From Bacillota bacterium (GTDB lineage Bacteria; Bacillota; Dehalobacteriia; UBA4068): 12,637 nucleotides of DNA. The notes beneath the pieces were generated by a model that worked only from the letters and a program-made list of their open reading frames with translations, did not search any database and was not told where the DNA came from. Location of the stretch: the NCBI GenBank assembly GCA_009778255.1, contig WRKD01000173.1, positions 1 through 12,637 on the forward strand, given 5' to 3'. Every line of letters starts with the position of its first letter. Position 1 is the stretch's first letter. Made by a program: the position numbers and the translations under genes. This document shows positions 1 to 6,847 of the stretch, piece by piece.

Positions 1-1
1 C

Positions 2-1015
2 GGCACTGCGGAAGTTTTGGGCCGTTTACATTTATTAGATCGTGAAGAACTGCTTCCCGGCGCCAGATGTTTTTGTCAGCTATTACTGGAAAAACCATTG
101 CCACCACTACGCCAAGATAAACTGATACTGCGCAGTTATTCTCCCATGAATGTAGTAGGCGCCGCAACGGTACTTAAAGCAGATGCGGCTCGTCATAAGC
201 GCTACCGGCCCGAAATAATCTGTGCCATGGAGAATAGTCTTTTTGCCGACGCGGGTGATGTATTATTAAACGCCTTGGCGCTAGGAAACTCGCTTTATAG
301 CGCAAATAAGCTGGCGCAAATATGCCAATTACCGCAAAAAGAAATAGCGCCTCTATTGCAAAACTTTGGGAATTCCCATAAGCTGGCTGCCTTTATCATA
401 GATGGCGAAACCCATTATACCACTACTGTTAAGCTAAACGAATGGCGCAATCTTTTACAAAAAGCGGCGGCAGATCATCATCAAAAATACCCGCTCCGTT
501 TGGGGTTGCCTTTAGCCACTGCGCGTGCGCAGTTCTTTCCGGCTTTTAGTTACAAACAGCTTACTATACTCATAGAAAAATGGTGTAGCGAAGGTTATTT
601 TCGCCTGCATAACGCAAGGCTAGCCTGCGCAGATTTTCTTCCTCTACCCTGTTTTGAGCAAAAACAATGGTTGGAAAGTATAGAAGAAGATTATATTAAC
701 AATTTATTAGATCCGCCGGAATGGGTAAAAGAAATGGAGCAGCTTAAAATCCCTCTCTTTGAGCAAACAGAGCTTTTGTTATGGTTATGCGAACAAGGCT
801 TACTTATTAAAGTCGCGGAAGGCCTTTATTTCCATAAACAAGCTATAGTCTTCGCATTAGAAGCATTACAGCCTTTGAAAAACACCGGGGGTTTCTCCCT
901 GGCCCAAGCGCGCGATCTCTGGCACACCAGCCGTAAATACGCTTTACCCTTGTTGGAATACTTCGACCAAGAAAAAATCACAAAAAGAATAGCAGACAAA
1001 CGTATTTTACTCTAG
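2..1015 (+). CDS. selB: Selenocysteine-specific translation elongation factor SelB, 3' part (5' end off the window)
   Basis: SelB is the GTPase that delivers selenocysteyl-tRNA-Sec to the ribosome at UGA codons marked by a SECIS hairpin in the mRNA. The frame is open to the left edge, and translation from base 2 begins GTAEVLGRLHLLDREELLPG, a typical SelB domain-III sequence, so the 5' end lies outside the window; the TTG at 17 is an internal codon. About 337 residues are present of roughly 630 usual for the family. The GTPase domain and domain II are missing. The end of the EF-Tu-like part is visible (ILRSYSPMNVVGAATVL followed by a basic RHKR), then the run of winged-helix domains that bind SECIS RNA, ending in YFDQEKITKRIADKRIL, a typical last winged helix. 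The tRNA-Sec gene lies 182 bp downstream on the same strand, the common selB-selC arrangement, which supports the call strongly. Confidence 0.96.
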   Translation, partial: GTAEVLGRLHLLDREELLPGARCFCQLLLEKPLPPLRQDKLILRSYSPMNVVGAATVLKADAARHKRYRPEIICAMENSLFADAGDVLLNALALGNSLYSANKLAQICQLPQKEIAPLLQNFGNSHKLAAFIIDGETHYTTTVKLNEWRNLLQKAAADHHQKYPLRLGLPLATARAQFFPAFSYKQLTILIEKWCSEGYFRLHNARLACADFLPLPCFEQKQWLESIEEDYINNLLDPPEWVKEMEQLKIPLFEQTELLLWLCEQGLLIKVAEGLYFHKQAIVFALEALQPLKNTGGFSLAQARDLWHTSRKYALPLLEYFDQEKITKRIADKRILL

Positions 1016-1032
1016 AAAGCAGGGAATAAACA

Positions 1033-1072
1033 TTTAACAGCGAACTAATATGCTGTTTAAATAAATTTTTTT
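1033..1072 (+). terminator. Weak terminator-like hairpin after selB
   Basis: AACAGC at 1036-1041 pairs with GCTGTT at 1052-1057 across a 10-nt loop. The stem can extend with TTT/AAA through a one-base bulge. A run of seven T follows at 1066-1072 after a short A/T spacer. The stem is short and AT-rich, so termination may be partial and tRNA-Sec could still be reached by read-through from selB. Confidence 0.4.
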
Positions 1073-1093
1073 CTTCATATAAATTTACTTCCA

Positions 1094-1169
1094 TCATTAC
1101 AACTTACTTTCATCATTACAACTTGCTTTTTTCATTACAACTTGCTTTTTTCATTACAACCTACCTTTA
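1094..1169 (+). repeat. Four tandem copies of a 19-bp repeat upstream of tRNA-Sec
   Basis: The unit TCATTACAACTTGCTTTTT recurs with an exact 19-bp period, starting at 1094, 1113, 1132 and 1151. Copies two and three are identical. The first copy differs in the TTGC part and at its end, and the fourth has diverged (CCTACC in place of CTTGCT). The array lies between selB and selC and ends 28 bp before the tRNA. Its role is unknown. It could be a replication-slippage array, a set of protein-binding sites, or a source of -35-like TTGCTT hexamers. Confidence 0.85.
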
Positions 1170-1197
1170 ACTTTTTTCGGTTCATGTTTTAGAATAT

Positions 1198-1295
1198 GGG
1201 GGCGGATCTGGCCTGGTGGCTGGCCCGGACTTCAAATCCGGTTGTGAGGCGGCGACCCCGTCTTTGGTGTGTTCGATTCGCACACGCCCCCGCCA
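1198..1295 (+). tRNA. selC: tRNA-Sec (anticodon TCA), selenocysteine tRNA with encoded CCA
   Basis: This is the tRNA that is charged with serine, converted to selenocysteinyl-tRNA and delivered by SelB to recoded UGA codons. The fold is clear. The acceptor is 1198-1205 with 1284-1291. The D-stem is the long six-pair type of tRNA-Sec (CTGGCC 1208-1213, loop TGGT, GGCTGG 1218-1223). The anticodon stem is 1225-1229 with 1237-1241, and the loop CTTCAAA carries TCA at 1232-1234. The variable arm is long (about 1242-1266, stem AGGCGG with CCGTCT). The T-stem is 1267-1271 with 1279-1283, with the canonical loop TTCGATT. The discriminator is G1292, followed by CCA at 1293-1295. The total of 98 nt is normal for tRNA-Sec. 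The eighth acceptor pair, G1205 opposite A1284, is a mismatch. I find no convincing promoter directly upstream: the TAGAAT at 1190-1195 is too close to the mature 5' end. Confidence 0.97.
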
Positions 1296-1327
1296 TAAAT
1301 AATATTATGCACCTTATAATAGTTGAT

Positions 1328-1334
1328 GGAGGGA
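1328..1334 (+). promoter_or_regulatory. Ribosome binding site that sets a TTG start
   Basis: GGAGGGA lies seven bases before the TTG at 1341-1343, which is ideal spacing. The TTG at 1323 and the ATG at 1326 lie upstream of or inside this site and have no such signal, so they are unlikely starts. A TATAAT at 1315-1320 could be the -10 of a promoter giving a very short leader, but I see no -35 partner. Confidence 0.7.
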
Positions 1335-1340
1335 AGCAGT

Positions 1341-2201
1341 TTGGATAAAATAGATGTTAGATATACCTTTGGGCAGAAAGAATATGCTCGTGCGGTTCGG
1401 CAATACTTATTGGCCGGAGGTATAATAAAAAGACGTGATTTCCTTATTTTACCTTTATTACTGATAATTTTGTTAACAGTTTTATTCAATTCGCGCTTCA
1501 ATCAGTGGATGCTATTCATTACCCTACTCTGTGTAACCGCTATTTTGCTCACCTGCGGTCTTTATTTTATTAAGCCCTGGCAAGATCATCAAAAAAAACC
1601 TCAGATACGGGAAGAAATCAAACTCTCTTTCAGCGAGGAAGGCATGATTTTTCCGACAAAAAATCCTGCAATCGTTGCCGTTTGGGATAATACTTTGGAA
1701 AATAATACCATAATTGCCAAAATACAGCCAAAAGACGGTACTGCTCCGGCAAATGAATCTGCACCGCCAGAAACATCGGTAGAAGCATCTAAAGAGGAAG
1801 GCCAGCTTATCTTAGAAAGAGAAGCGGCAGCCTCAAAAAATGATGAAGCCGCATCCCTTTTACAGGAGAAAATAAATAGCGAAAGCGACGCCGCAATTTT
1901 AGCCACATCAAATAAAACAGAAGAAAAGCCGCTTAGCAGAAAAGGTTTATTGGCGCAAAGAAAAAAACAACAAAAAAACCAGGCCGCACCCACTACCAAA
2001 AATAAGCAACAAGCTATGATAAAATGGGATAGAATTGCCGAAGCCTGGGAAAATCGTGAATTTATTTATCTTATTTTACAGCGGCATCTATATTATATTG
2101 TACCCAAGCGCTCTTTTGCCAATCAAGAAGAACTGCGTTATTTTCAAAGAATACTTTATAGAAGGGTAGGTATAGTAGAAAACGTTGGCCCATATCGTTA
2201 A
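1341..2201 (+). CDS. YcxB-like two-helix membrane protein with low-complexity linker
   Basis: The protein has 286 residues from the TTG start. Two hydrophobic helices lie at about 34-49 and 56-77, after a short N-terminal region (RYTFGQKEYARAVRQYL). The C-terminal part from about 227 contains KWDRIAEAWENREFIYLIL and then YIVPKRSFANQEELRYF. Together these match the layout of the YcxB-like family: two helices, then a small domain with W, an aromatic strand and a PKR-F motif. The family's function is not known. The unusual part is roughly 130-225, a long Ala/Glu/Lys/Gln-rich stretch that interrupts the small domain and should be disordered. The protein is probably in the cytoplasmic membrane with most of its mass inside, judging from the basic KRR before helix 1. 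It starts 45 bp after tRNA-Sec and may be transcribed with it. The family call rests on sequence feel and is moderate. Confidence 0.6.
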   Translation: MDKIDVRYTFGQKEYARAVRQYLLAGGIIKRRDFLILPLLLIILLTVLFNSRFNQWMLFITLLCVTAILLTCGLYFIKPWQDHQKKPQIREEIKLSFSEEGMIFPTKNPAIVAVWDNTLENNTIIAKIQPKDGTAPANESAPPETSVEASKEEGQLILEREAAASKNDEAASLLQEKINSESDAAILATSNKTEEKPLSRKGLLAQRKKQQKNQAAPTTKNKQQAMIKWDRIAEAWENREFIYLILQRHLYYIVPKRSFANQEELRYFQRILYRRVGIVENVGPYR

Positions 2202-2296
2202 ACAAACATTTCCACTTCTTTTTATGATTATTTAAAAATATTTTATCTGCACGTTTTTATTAATAGATTAAAACCACAAAAAAGGAGTCGGAAAAA

Positions 2297-2725
2297 ATGG
2301 CTAAAGCTACGCAGGGCATTGCCTGGAAAGATGAATTTAGGCTAGGAAATGACCAAGTGGATGAACAGCATTATCAACTTTTTATTCAAGTTGGCAAGAT
2401 CATTGAATCTTGCGCTGATGGCAGCGATATGGCAAAACTACGAGAAACTCTGGATTTTTTGATAGATTATACCATCTATCATTTTAACGATGAAGAAGCT
2501 TTGCAGCTTCGCTATAATTATCCCGATTATGAGCGGCATAAGCAACTGCATGAAGACTTCAAAGTTACAGCTCTTGATTTGGTGAAGCATTATGAAGAAA
2601 GTGGTTCATCGGCTGAACTGAGTAATGATGTTAATAGAATTGTGGTAAAGTGGCTAATTAACCACATCATGCGAGAAGATAAAAAAATAGGTGAACATAT
2701 TCGTAATATTGAGAAACAAATGTAA
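2297..2725 (+). CDS. Bacteriohemerythrin (non-heme diiron oxygen-binding protein)
   Basis: This is a 142-residue single-domain hemerythrin, the usual bacterial length. All seven expected diiron ligands are present in order: H25 (in DEQH), H62 and E66 (HFNDEE), H81 and H85 (HKQLH), H123 and D128 (HIMREDKKIG). The N-terminal W10/D12 and GND..D pattern is also typical. Family members bind O2 reversibly at a carboxylate-bridged diiron site inside a four-helix bundle and are used for oxygen storage, delivery or sensing, often in microaerophiles and anaerobes. There is no signal peptide or fused signalling domain, so it should be a free cytosolic protein. The start follows AAAGGAG about ten bases upstream. 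The gene stands alone, with a hairpin terminator just after it; I could not define its promoter in 2202-2280. Confidence 0.95.
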   Translation: MAKATQGIAWKDEFRLGNDQVDEQHYQLFIQVGKIIESCADGSDMAKLRETLDFLIDYTIYHFNDEEALQLRYNYPDYERHKQLHEDFKVTALDLVKHYEESGSSAELSNDVNRIVVKWLINHIMREDKKIGEHIRNIEKQM

Positions 2726-2777
2726 AATAATCAAACGCTTTGCCCGAACAATATAGTCTTTTTTACTCATGCTCTGC

Positions 2778-2819
2778 TAGCATAGAGCGGGCTTCGCCCG
2801 CCCTATGCTATATTTTATT
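2778..2819 (+). terminator. Strong hairpin terminator between convergent genes
   Basis: TAGCATAG (2778-2785) pairs with CTATGCTA (2803-2810). After an A/C mismatch, GCGGGC (2787-2792) pairs with GCCCGC (2796-2801) around a TTC loop. A T-rich tail (TATTTTATT) follows on the + strand, so it should end the hemerythrin transcript. The same hairpin lies after the convergent PLP-enzyme gene and may slow polymerase from that side, though no U-run follows it there. Confidence 0.8.
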
Positions 2820-2837
2820 CTATATTCTTTCTGCACA

Positions 2838-4298
2838 TCAAGCGCTATATGAATTGAATTCTTCTATCAAAGCATCCACTTCATCAACCTGCATGTGCAT
2901 AGTATGCCAATAGTTATCATAATCATACCATTGGGCGTTAAGCTCATCAACACTTTTACCCTGCTGCTCTACCCAAGTATAATACTTCAGATTATGGATG
3001 CGTTTGCGTGTAATATATGTCAATTCTTCCATATGCTCTACAGAGCTTCCCAAAATATAATGTTCATGGTCGCAAGCAGCCCTTGTTTTATTATAAGCGC
3101 CCTTTTCTTCCGCCAGTTCCGCCAAGCGTGAGCCGTACATAGCCGCAGAATCTGTTAATACGGTCAGCACTATATCATGTTCTGTAAGTTCATAGTACTT
3201 GGCAAATTTTATAGCGGAAAGCATATTAGCAATGCCTGAAATGCCCAGCCAGGAAAGCTTTTCAATATATTCATCATCTAAGCCCATATGTTGAGATAAA
3301 TATTGACGCCCTTCTTTCTCATTAAATAAGCGTAAAAGGTTTTGGCTGTATTCATCATCTATATCAATAACAAGATCGCTATTTTTTGTATTATGTATCC
3401 ATGGCACATGTTTATCGCCAATGCCCTCTATACGGTGCTCACCAAAACCGTTAATAAGCAAAGTGGGGCATTGCAGGGCTTCGCAAACAGCAAGTTTAGC
3501 GGCAGGATAATTATCCTTAATATAATCGCCGGCAGAAAGGCTGCCTGCCGAACCGGAAGTAAGGCATAGGCCAGCTAAACGGTCTTTATCTCTGCGTATG
3601 CCTTCATAAGCTTCCGCCAAAGCCGGGCCGGTTACATGATAATGCCATAAGCTGTTGGCCAATTCCTGAAATTGATCGAAAACCATTACATCCGGCCTGG
3701 TAACACGCAACTCATGCACCTTATCAAAAATTTCCTTTACATTGCTTTCCGTGCCGGGAGTGGCAATGACCTCTCCTGCCATGCCTTGCAGCCATTCAAA
3801 ACGTTCTCGGCTCATACCTGCGGGCAATATAGCAATAGAAGGGCAGCCCAGTAAAGCAGAATTATAAGCTCCGCCACGGCAATAATTACCGGTAGAAGGC
3901 CAAGCCGCTTTATGATAAGTTGGGTCGAACTGACCGGTAACCAAACGCGTTACTAAACAACTATAAGAAGCCCCCACTTTATGGCAGCCGGTGGGAAACC
4001 ATTTTCCGGCTAAGGCTATTATACGCGCCGGTACACCGGTCAAGGCTGGTAAAAACTCTACCAAATTAACATCACCAAAGCCTCCACCCTGCTCTACCGG
4101 CTGATTATGCCAGCTCACACGAAACAAGTTAAGTGGGTCCACATCCCATAAACCAACTTTTGAAAGTTTATCTTTAATGCTTTGCGGAATCAAAGAAGGG
4201 TCGCGCATTTGCGCATAGGTGGGTAAAACAATACCGCGTTTGCGTGCATGGCTTATCGCTTTTTGCAGCGTCTCCTTATTAACGGTCAGGTCGATCAT
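2838..4298 (-). CDS. Fold-type II PLP-dependent enzyme, substrate unknown (threonine/cysteine synthase-like)
   Basis: The protein has 486 residues and no signal peptide. It carries the hallmarks of the tryptophan synthase beta superfamily: a Schiff-base lysine candidate K107 in GCHKVGAS, a substrate-loop motif STGNYCRGGAYNSALLGC at 135-152, and a Gly/Ser-rich phosphate-binding loop TSGSAGS at 247-253. Enzymes of this fold carry out beta- or gamma-eliminations and replacements on serine, threonine or cysteine derivatives. The protein is longer than an ordinary cysteine synthase (about 300-320). It has an N-terminal extension of about 60 residues and a C-terminal extension rich in Trp/Tyr/His (400-486). 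I cannot assign the substrate, and nothing next to it points to a pathway. The start is fixed by AAAGGAGG at 4307-4314, eight bases before the ATG, and a promoter lies upstream. It runs convergent to the hemerythrin gene. Confidence 0.8.
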   Translation of the reverse strand: MIDLTVNKETLQKAISHARKRGIVLPTYAQMRDPSLIPQSIKDKLSKVGLWDVDPLNLFRVSWHNQPVEQGGGFGDVNLVEFLPALTGVPARIIALAGKWFPTGCHKVGASYSCLVTRLVTGQFDPTYHKAAWPSTGNYCRGGAYNSALLGCPSIAILPAGMSRERFEWLQGMAGEVIATPGTESNVKEIFDKVHELRVTRPDVMVFDQFQELANSLWHYHVTGPALAEAYEGIRRDKDRLAGLCLTSGSAGSLSAGDYIKDNYPAAKLAVCEALQCPTLLINGFGEHRIEGIGDKHVPWIHNTKNSDLVIDIDDEYSQNLLRLFNEKEGRQYLSQHMGLDDEYIEKLSWLGISGIANMLSAIKFAKYYELTEHDIVLTVLTDSAAMYGSRLAELAEEKGAYNKTRAACDHEHYILGSSVEHMEELTYITRKRIHNLKYYTWVEQQGKSVDELNAQWYDYDNYWHTMHMQVDEVDALIEEFNSYSA

Positions 4299-4354
4299 CA
4301 GTGTATCCTCCTTTATCGGTTTTATTCACACTTTACCGCCCGTCTCCCGTTTCT

Positions 4355-4383
4355 ATTATAGCATGCTAAAGTATTTATGGCTA
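4355..4383 (-). promoter_or_regulatory. Probable sigma-A promoter for the PLP enzyme
   Basis: Read on the minus strand, TAGCCA (4383-4378) stands 17 bp before a perfect TATAAT (4360-4355). The start of transcription would fall near 4348, giving a leader of about 50 nt with the AAAGGAGG site. The -35 matches consensus at four of six positions. Confidence 0.55.
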
Positions 4384-4428
4384 GTCGCGCTATTAATAAA
4401 TTCGATAATTTTAACCATAAAATTAAAA

Positions 4429-6099
4429 CTACCTGGTTATTGTTTGATATTTTTTCATTATTTCTACGAATTCTTTTCGTAGTTTCCCATCATCCAGGCC
4501 CGTATTTCCTTCTGCTACCTCAACAATTCTCCCTATTTCTACATCACCCTTATATGGTGAATTACGTAAAAGGTGTCCGAAAGCCGCCACGCAGGAAGCA
4601 AAATTAAAATCTGCGCTATTTTTTGCCAGTAAACGATCTGTTTTAACCGGCACGGTTATTAATCTGCTGGTATTTTCGCCGGGATTTTTATAACGTATCC
4701 TTACTTCAAAAAATTCATCGCCATAATTGCCTACATCTTCTACGATTGTATTGCCGCCATACTTTAAGCCATTGCCATTTTTTATGGTTAGTTCAAAGAT
4801 CAATACTACATCTGTTCCTGCGCCTATTTCTCCGGCATCCTTAGTGTCGTCGGCAAAATCCCTATTGGCCAAGCTTCTGTTTTCATAACCTATCAACCGG
4901 TAATCATCAACCAAAGCCGGATTAAACTCTACTTGGGCTTTTACATCATCCGCAATCACAAATAAATTAGCCGCCAATTCATCCACCAGAACTTTTTTAG
5001 CCGTAGCTACAGAATCTAAATAATTGTAATTGCCATTGCCATATTTAGAAAGCGTTTCCATCTTATTATCCTTGATATTATCCGTACCCACTCCCAATAC
5101 AGAAAGATACACTCCTGTGGCGCGTTTTTCACTGATCAATTTTTCCAATTCTTCTATGCTGGATACTCCTACATTAAAATCGCCGTCTGTTGCCAAGATA
5201 ACCCGGTTATTACCAGAAGGAATAAAGTTATTTTCCGCAAGCCGGTAGGCGGCTTGTATGCCGCTAGCCCCAGCTGTACTGCCACCGGCTTTTAAACCAT
5301 TGATCACATCCATGATCTTCTTTTTATCATTGCCATGAGCGCTGTCTAAAACTACAGACGTTTTACCGGCATAAGTTACTATAGAAACGATATCAGCGGG
5401 GCTTAGCGTTTCCACCAATAAGCCGAAAGCAGATTTTAGCAGCGGTAACTTATCATATGAATCCATAGAACCGGAAACATCGATAAGAAAAGTCAAATTA
5501 CTGGGAGGCAATTCCTTATTATCGATATCCTTAGATTTTACACGAATATAAGCCAAATGTTTGTCGGCAAAAAAAGGCGAAGGCCCTAACTCTGTATAAA
5601 TAGAAAACGGAGTATCATTCGGTAATAGAGGCTGATCGTAGCGAAAATAATTGACCATTTCCTCTATCCTTACCGCATCTATTGGCGGCAAGCTGCCGCT
5701 ATCAATGTATCTTACAATATTGCGGTAAGAAGCGGTATCTACCTTAAGTGAAAAAGTGAGTAAAGTATTTTCCGTGGTAGGCGTTTTACGGTTCTCATTG
5801 ATAACCAGGTATTCTTCATCCGAATTACGGAAAGAATAATCATATCTTTCATATAATTGTTCGGAATAGTTTTCTGCAATCACATCTGTGTCGGAAAGCC
5901 CCCTATTGCCAATAGGTGAATCACCGGCATAATCACTTGGCGGCGGCGTAGGCAAGGCTGGCAAACTGCTCATGGAATCGGTCATAGGCGTTGTAGGAAA
6001 ACTATCGGGCGCAGATGCCGGCGAGGAACATCCCTGCAGCATCAGAGCCAAGAACACACCCATATAAATCAACATATTTCTTTTTTTATTCTTTTTCAT
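4429..6099 (-). CDS. YfbK-like von Willebrand factor A lipoprotein
   Basis: The protein has 556 residues. A basic N-terminus and hydrophobic helix lead to lipobox LQGC with the lipidated cysteine at C24, so it should be anchored on the outer face of the cytoplasmic membrane. A Ser/Pro/Thr-rich linker (about 25-65) is followed by the N-terminal domain typical of YfbK proteins (SYRNIVRYIDSGSLPPIDAVRIEEMVNYF, split near 124-152). The vWA domain (about 200-370) has a complete MIDAS: D207, S209 and S211 in DVSGS, T275 in GGSTAG, and D305 in TDGD. The C-terminal DUF3520-like region ends in LLRNSPYKGD...EFVEIMKKY. MIDAS domains bind Mg2+ and a protein ligand. The gene lies 73 bp downstream of the sigma and membrane-protein pair on the same strand and is probably in their operon, so it may be the effector or sensor arm of that module. 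AAGGGG precedes the ATG. Confidence 0.88.
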   Translation of the reverse strand: MKKNKKRNMLIYMGVFLALMLQGCSSPASAPDSFPTTPMTDSMSSLPALPTPPPSDYAGDSPIGNRGLSDTDVIAENYSEQLYERYDYSFRNSDEEYLVINENRKTPTTENTLLTFSLKVDTASYRNIVRYIDSGSLPPIDAVRIEEMVNYFRYDQPLLPNDTPFSIYTELGPSPFFADKHLAYIRVKSKDIDNKELPPSNLTFLIDVSGSMDSYDKLPLLKSAFGLLVETLSPADIVSIVTYAGKTSVVLDSAHGNDKKKIMDVINGLKAGGSTAGASGIQAAYRLAENNFIPSGNNRVILATDGDFNVGVSSIEELEKLISEKRATGVYLSVLGVGTDNIKDNKMETLSKYGNGNYNYLDSVATAKKVLVDELAANLFVIADDVKAQVEFNPALVDDYRLIGYENRSLANRDFADDTKDAGEIGAGTDVVLIFELTIKNGNGLKYGGNTIVEDVGNYGDEFFEVRIRYKNPGENTSRLITVPVKTDRLLAKNSADFNFASCVAAFGHLLRNSPYKGDVEIGRIVEVAEGNTGLDDGKLRKEFVEIMKKYQTITR

Positions 6100-6111
6100 G
6101 ATAATCGCCCC

Positions 6112-6159
6112 TTTTTGATTATTTGGTTTTCATTGATATAAACCCCTTATAATCAAAAA
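6112..6159 (-). repeat. AT-rich inverted repeat in the leader of the vWA gene
   Basis: TTTTTGATTAT (6112-6122) and ATAATCAAAAA (6149-6159) are perfect 11-nt inverted repeats. A nested GGTTT (6125-6129) and AAACC (6140-6144) lie between them. In the minus-strand RNA the hairpin fills the gap between the membrane protein and the vWA lipoprotein and ends exactly at the GGGG of the latter's ribosome binding site. No U-run follows, so it is not a standard terminator. It could be a processing or translation-control element, or a site for a dimeric DNA-binding protein. Confidence 0.5.
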
Positions 6160-6172
6160 ACATTACGCTCTT

Positions 6173-6847
6173 TCAAATATTTTCTATTATTTCAATTAAA
6201 TCCCCATATTCATATAAGCCGCTAAGTGTATAAAGCATATCATCTTTCGCATATTTTAATAGGCAGTAATCATTTTTAACCAAAATATAGGCGGTTGTAT
6301 CATTGACCGTTAATGCGCTAAACCCTTCTTTCACATATTCATGATACAATTCGGTTACCAGTATTATTCTGTTATTCTGCTCATTTTCTATTTCCATAAT
6401 CGCCGCCCCATGGTCATAATCTACCCCCGAAACACTGTATCCCGTTGGCAAACTGGCGCTTATCAGTTCTATCTTGTTTTCCAAAGTATCCCTAAGCTGC
6501 TCCGTGTTAGACGAAAACCCACTTTTCTTATTAGGATTTACTGCTATCATAGGAGTAGTTGGTATAAACATACTTTCACTTGAAGATTGCGGTACAGTTT
6601 CTTTAAAATTTGCATATATCAGCACGGCTATGAGAAAAGAAGCTACCAGAGGCAATGCTATTTTGCTATAATTGAAAAATCTATATCCAATTACTTTGTT
6701 TTTTATTTTCCTATCAAGCCCCGGGCTGCGTAATTGTATGTTTTCTCGTTTTAATTCTGCCAATTCATTCAATAAATTTTCACCGCTGCGTTTTGCATAC
6801 GCTTCTGCTAACTCTTTATAAAACCGCTCATCTGCTCTGTTAACCAT
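6173..6847 (-). CDS. Probable anti-sigma factor, single-pass membrane protein (DUF4367-like C-terminus)
   Basis: The protein has 224 residues. The N-terminal 60 or so are charged and helical (FYKELAEAYAKR, LLNELAELKRENIQL) and should be cytosolic. One membrane helix lies at about 63-79. The outer region of about 140 residues ends in a pattern that resembles DUF4367 (SLPTGYSV..., LLKYAKDDMLYTLSGLYEYGDLIEIIENI). The ATG overlaps the stop of the sigma-factor gene by eight bases, so the two are translationally coupled, the usual arrangement for a sigma factor and its membrane-bound inhibitor. It lacks the HxxxCxxC zinc motif of classical ZAS anti-sigma domains. I infer that the N-terminus holds the sigma factor at the membrane and the outer domain senses an envelope signal. 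This role comes from topology and gene context, not from a motif. Confidence 0.68.
   Translation of the reverse strand: MVNRADERFYKELAEAYAKRSGENLLNELAELKRENIQLRSPGLDRKIKNKVIGYRFFNYSKIALPLVASFLIAVLIYANFKETVPQSSSESMFIPTTPMIAVNPNKKSGFSSNTEQLRDTLENKIELISASLPTGYSVSGVDYDHGAAIMEIENEQNNRIILVTELYHEYVKEGFSALTVNDTTAYILVKNDYCLLKYAKDDMLYTLSGLYEYGDLIEIIENI

Noticed and set aside
1094..1169. The 19-bp repeat array as a CRISPR array.
   Set aside because: The units are directly adjacent without spacers, too short, and no cas genes are present.
1190..1195. TAGAAT as the -10 element of a tRNA-Sec promoter.
   Set aside because: Transcription would start near 1201, inside the mature tRNA, so it cannot supply a full-length precursor.
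1601..1999. Minus-strand open frame opposite the YcxB-like gene.
   Set aside because: It is the antisense shadow of the Ala/Lys/Glu-rich linker, with no ribosome binding site and no recognisable domain.
2820..2840. The PLP-enzyme gene ends in TGA followed by Cys, Ala, Glu, Arg, Ile and TAG, which could be a C-terminal selenocysteine (U-C) given the Sec machinery nearby.
   Set aside because: Read-through adds only six residues, and the nearest hairpin (2778-2810) looks like the shared terminator, with its loop about 45 nt away and without SECIS features. An ordinary stop is simpler.
6117..6175. The probable anti-sigma gene ends in TGA with a further 17 open codons and a hairpin downstream, as if it were a selenoprotein.
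   Set aside because: The apical loop lacks the expected SECIS features, is AT-rich and lies rather far away, and the extra residues carry no recognisable motif.
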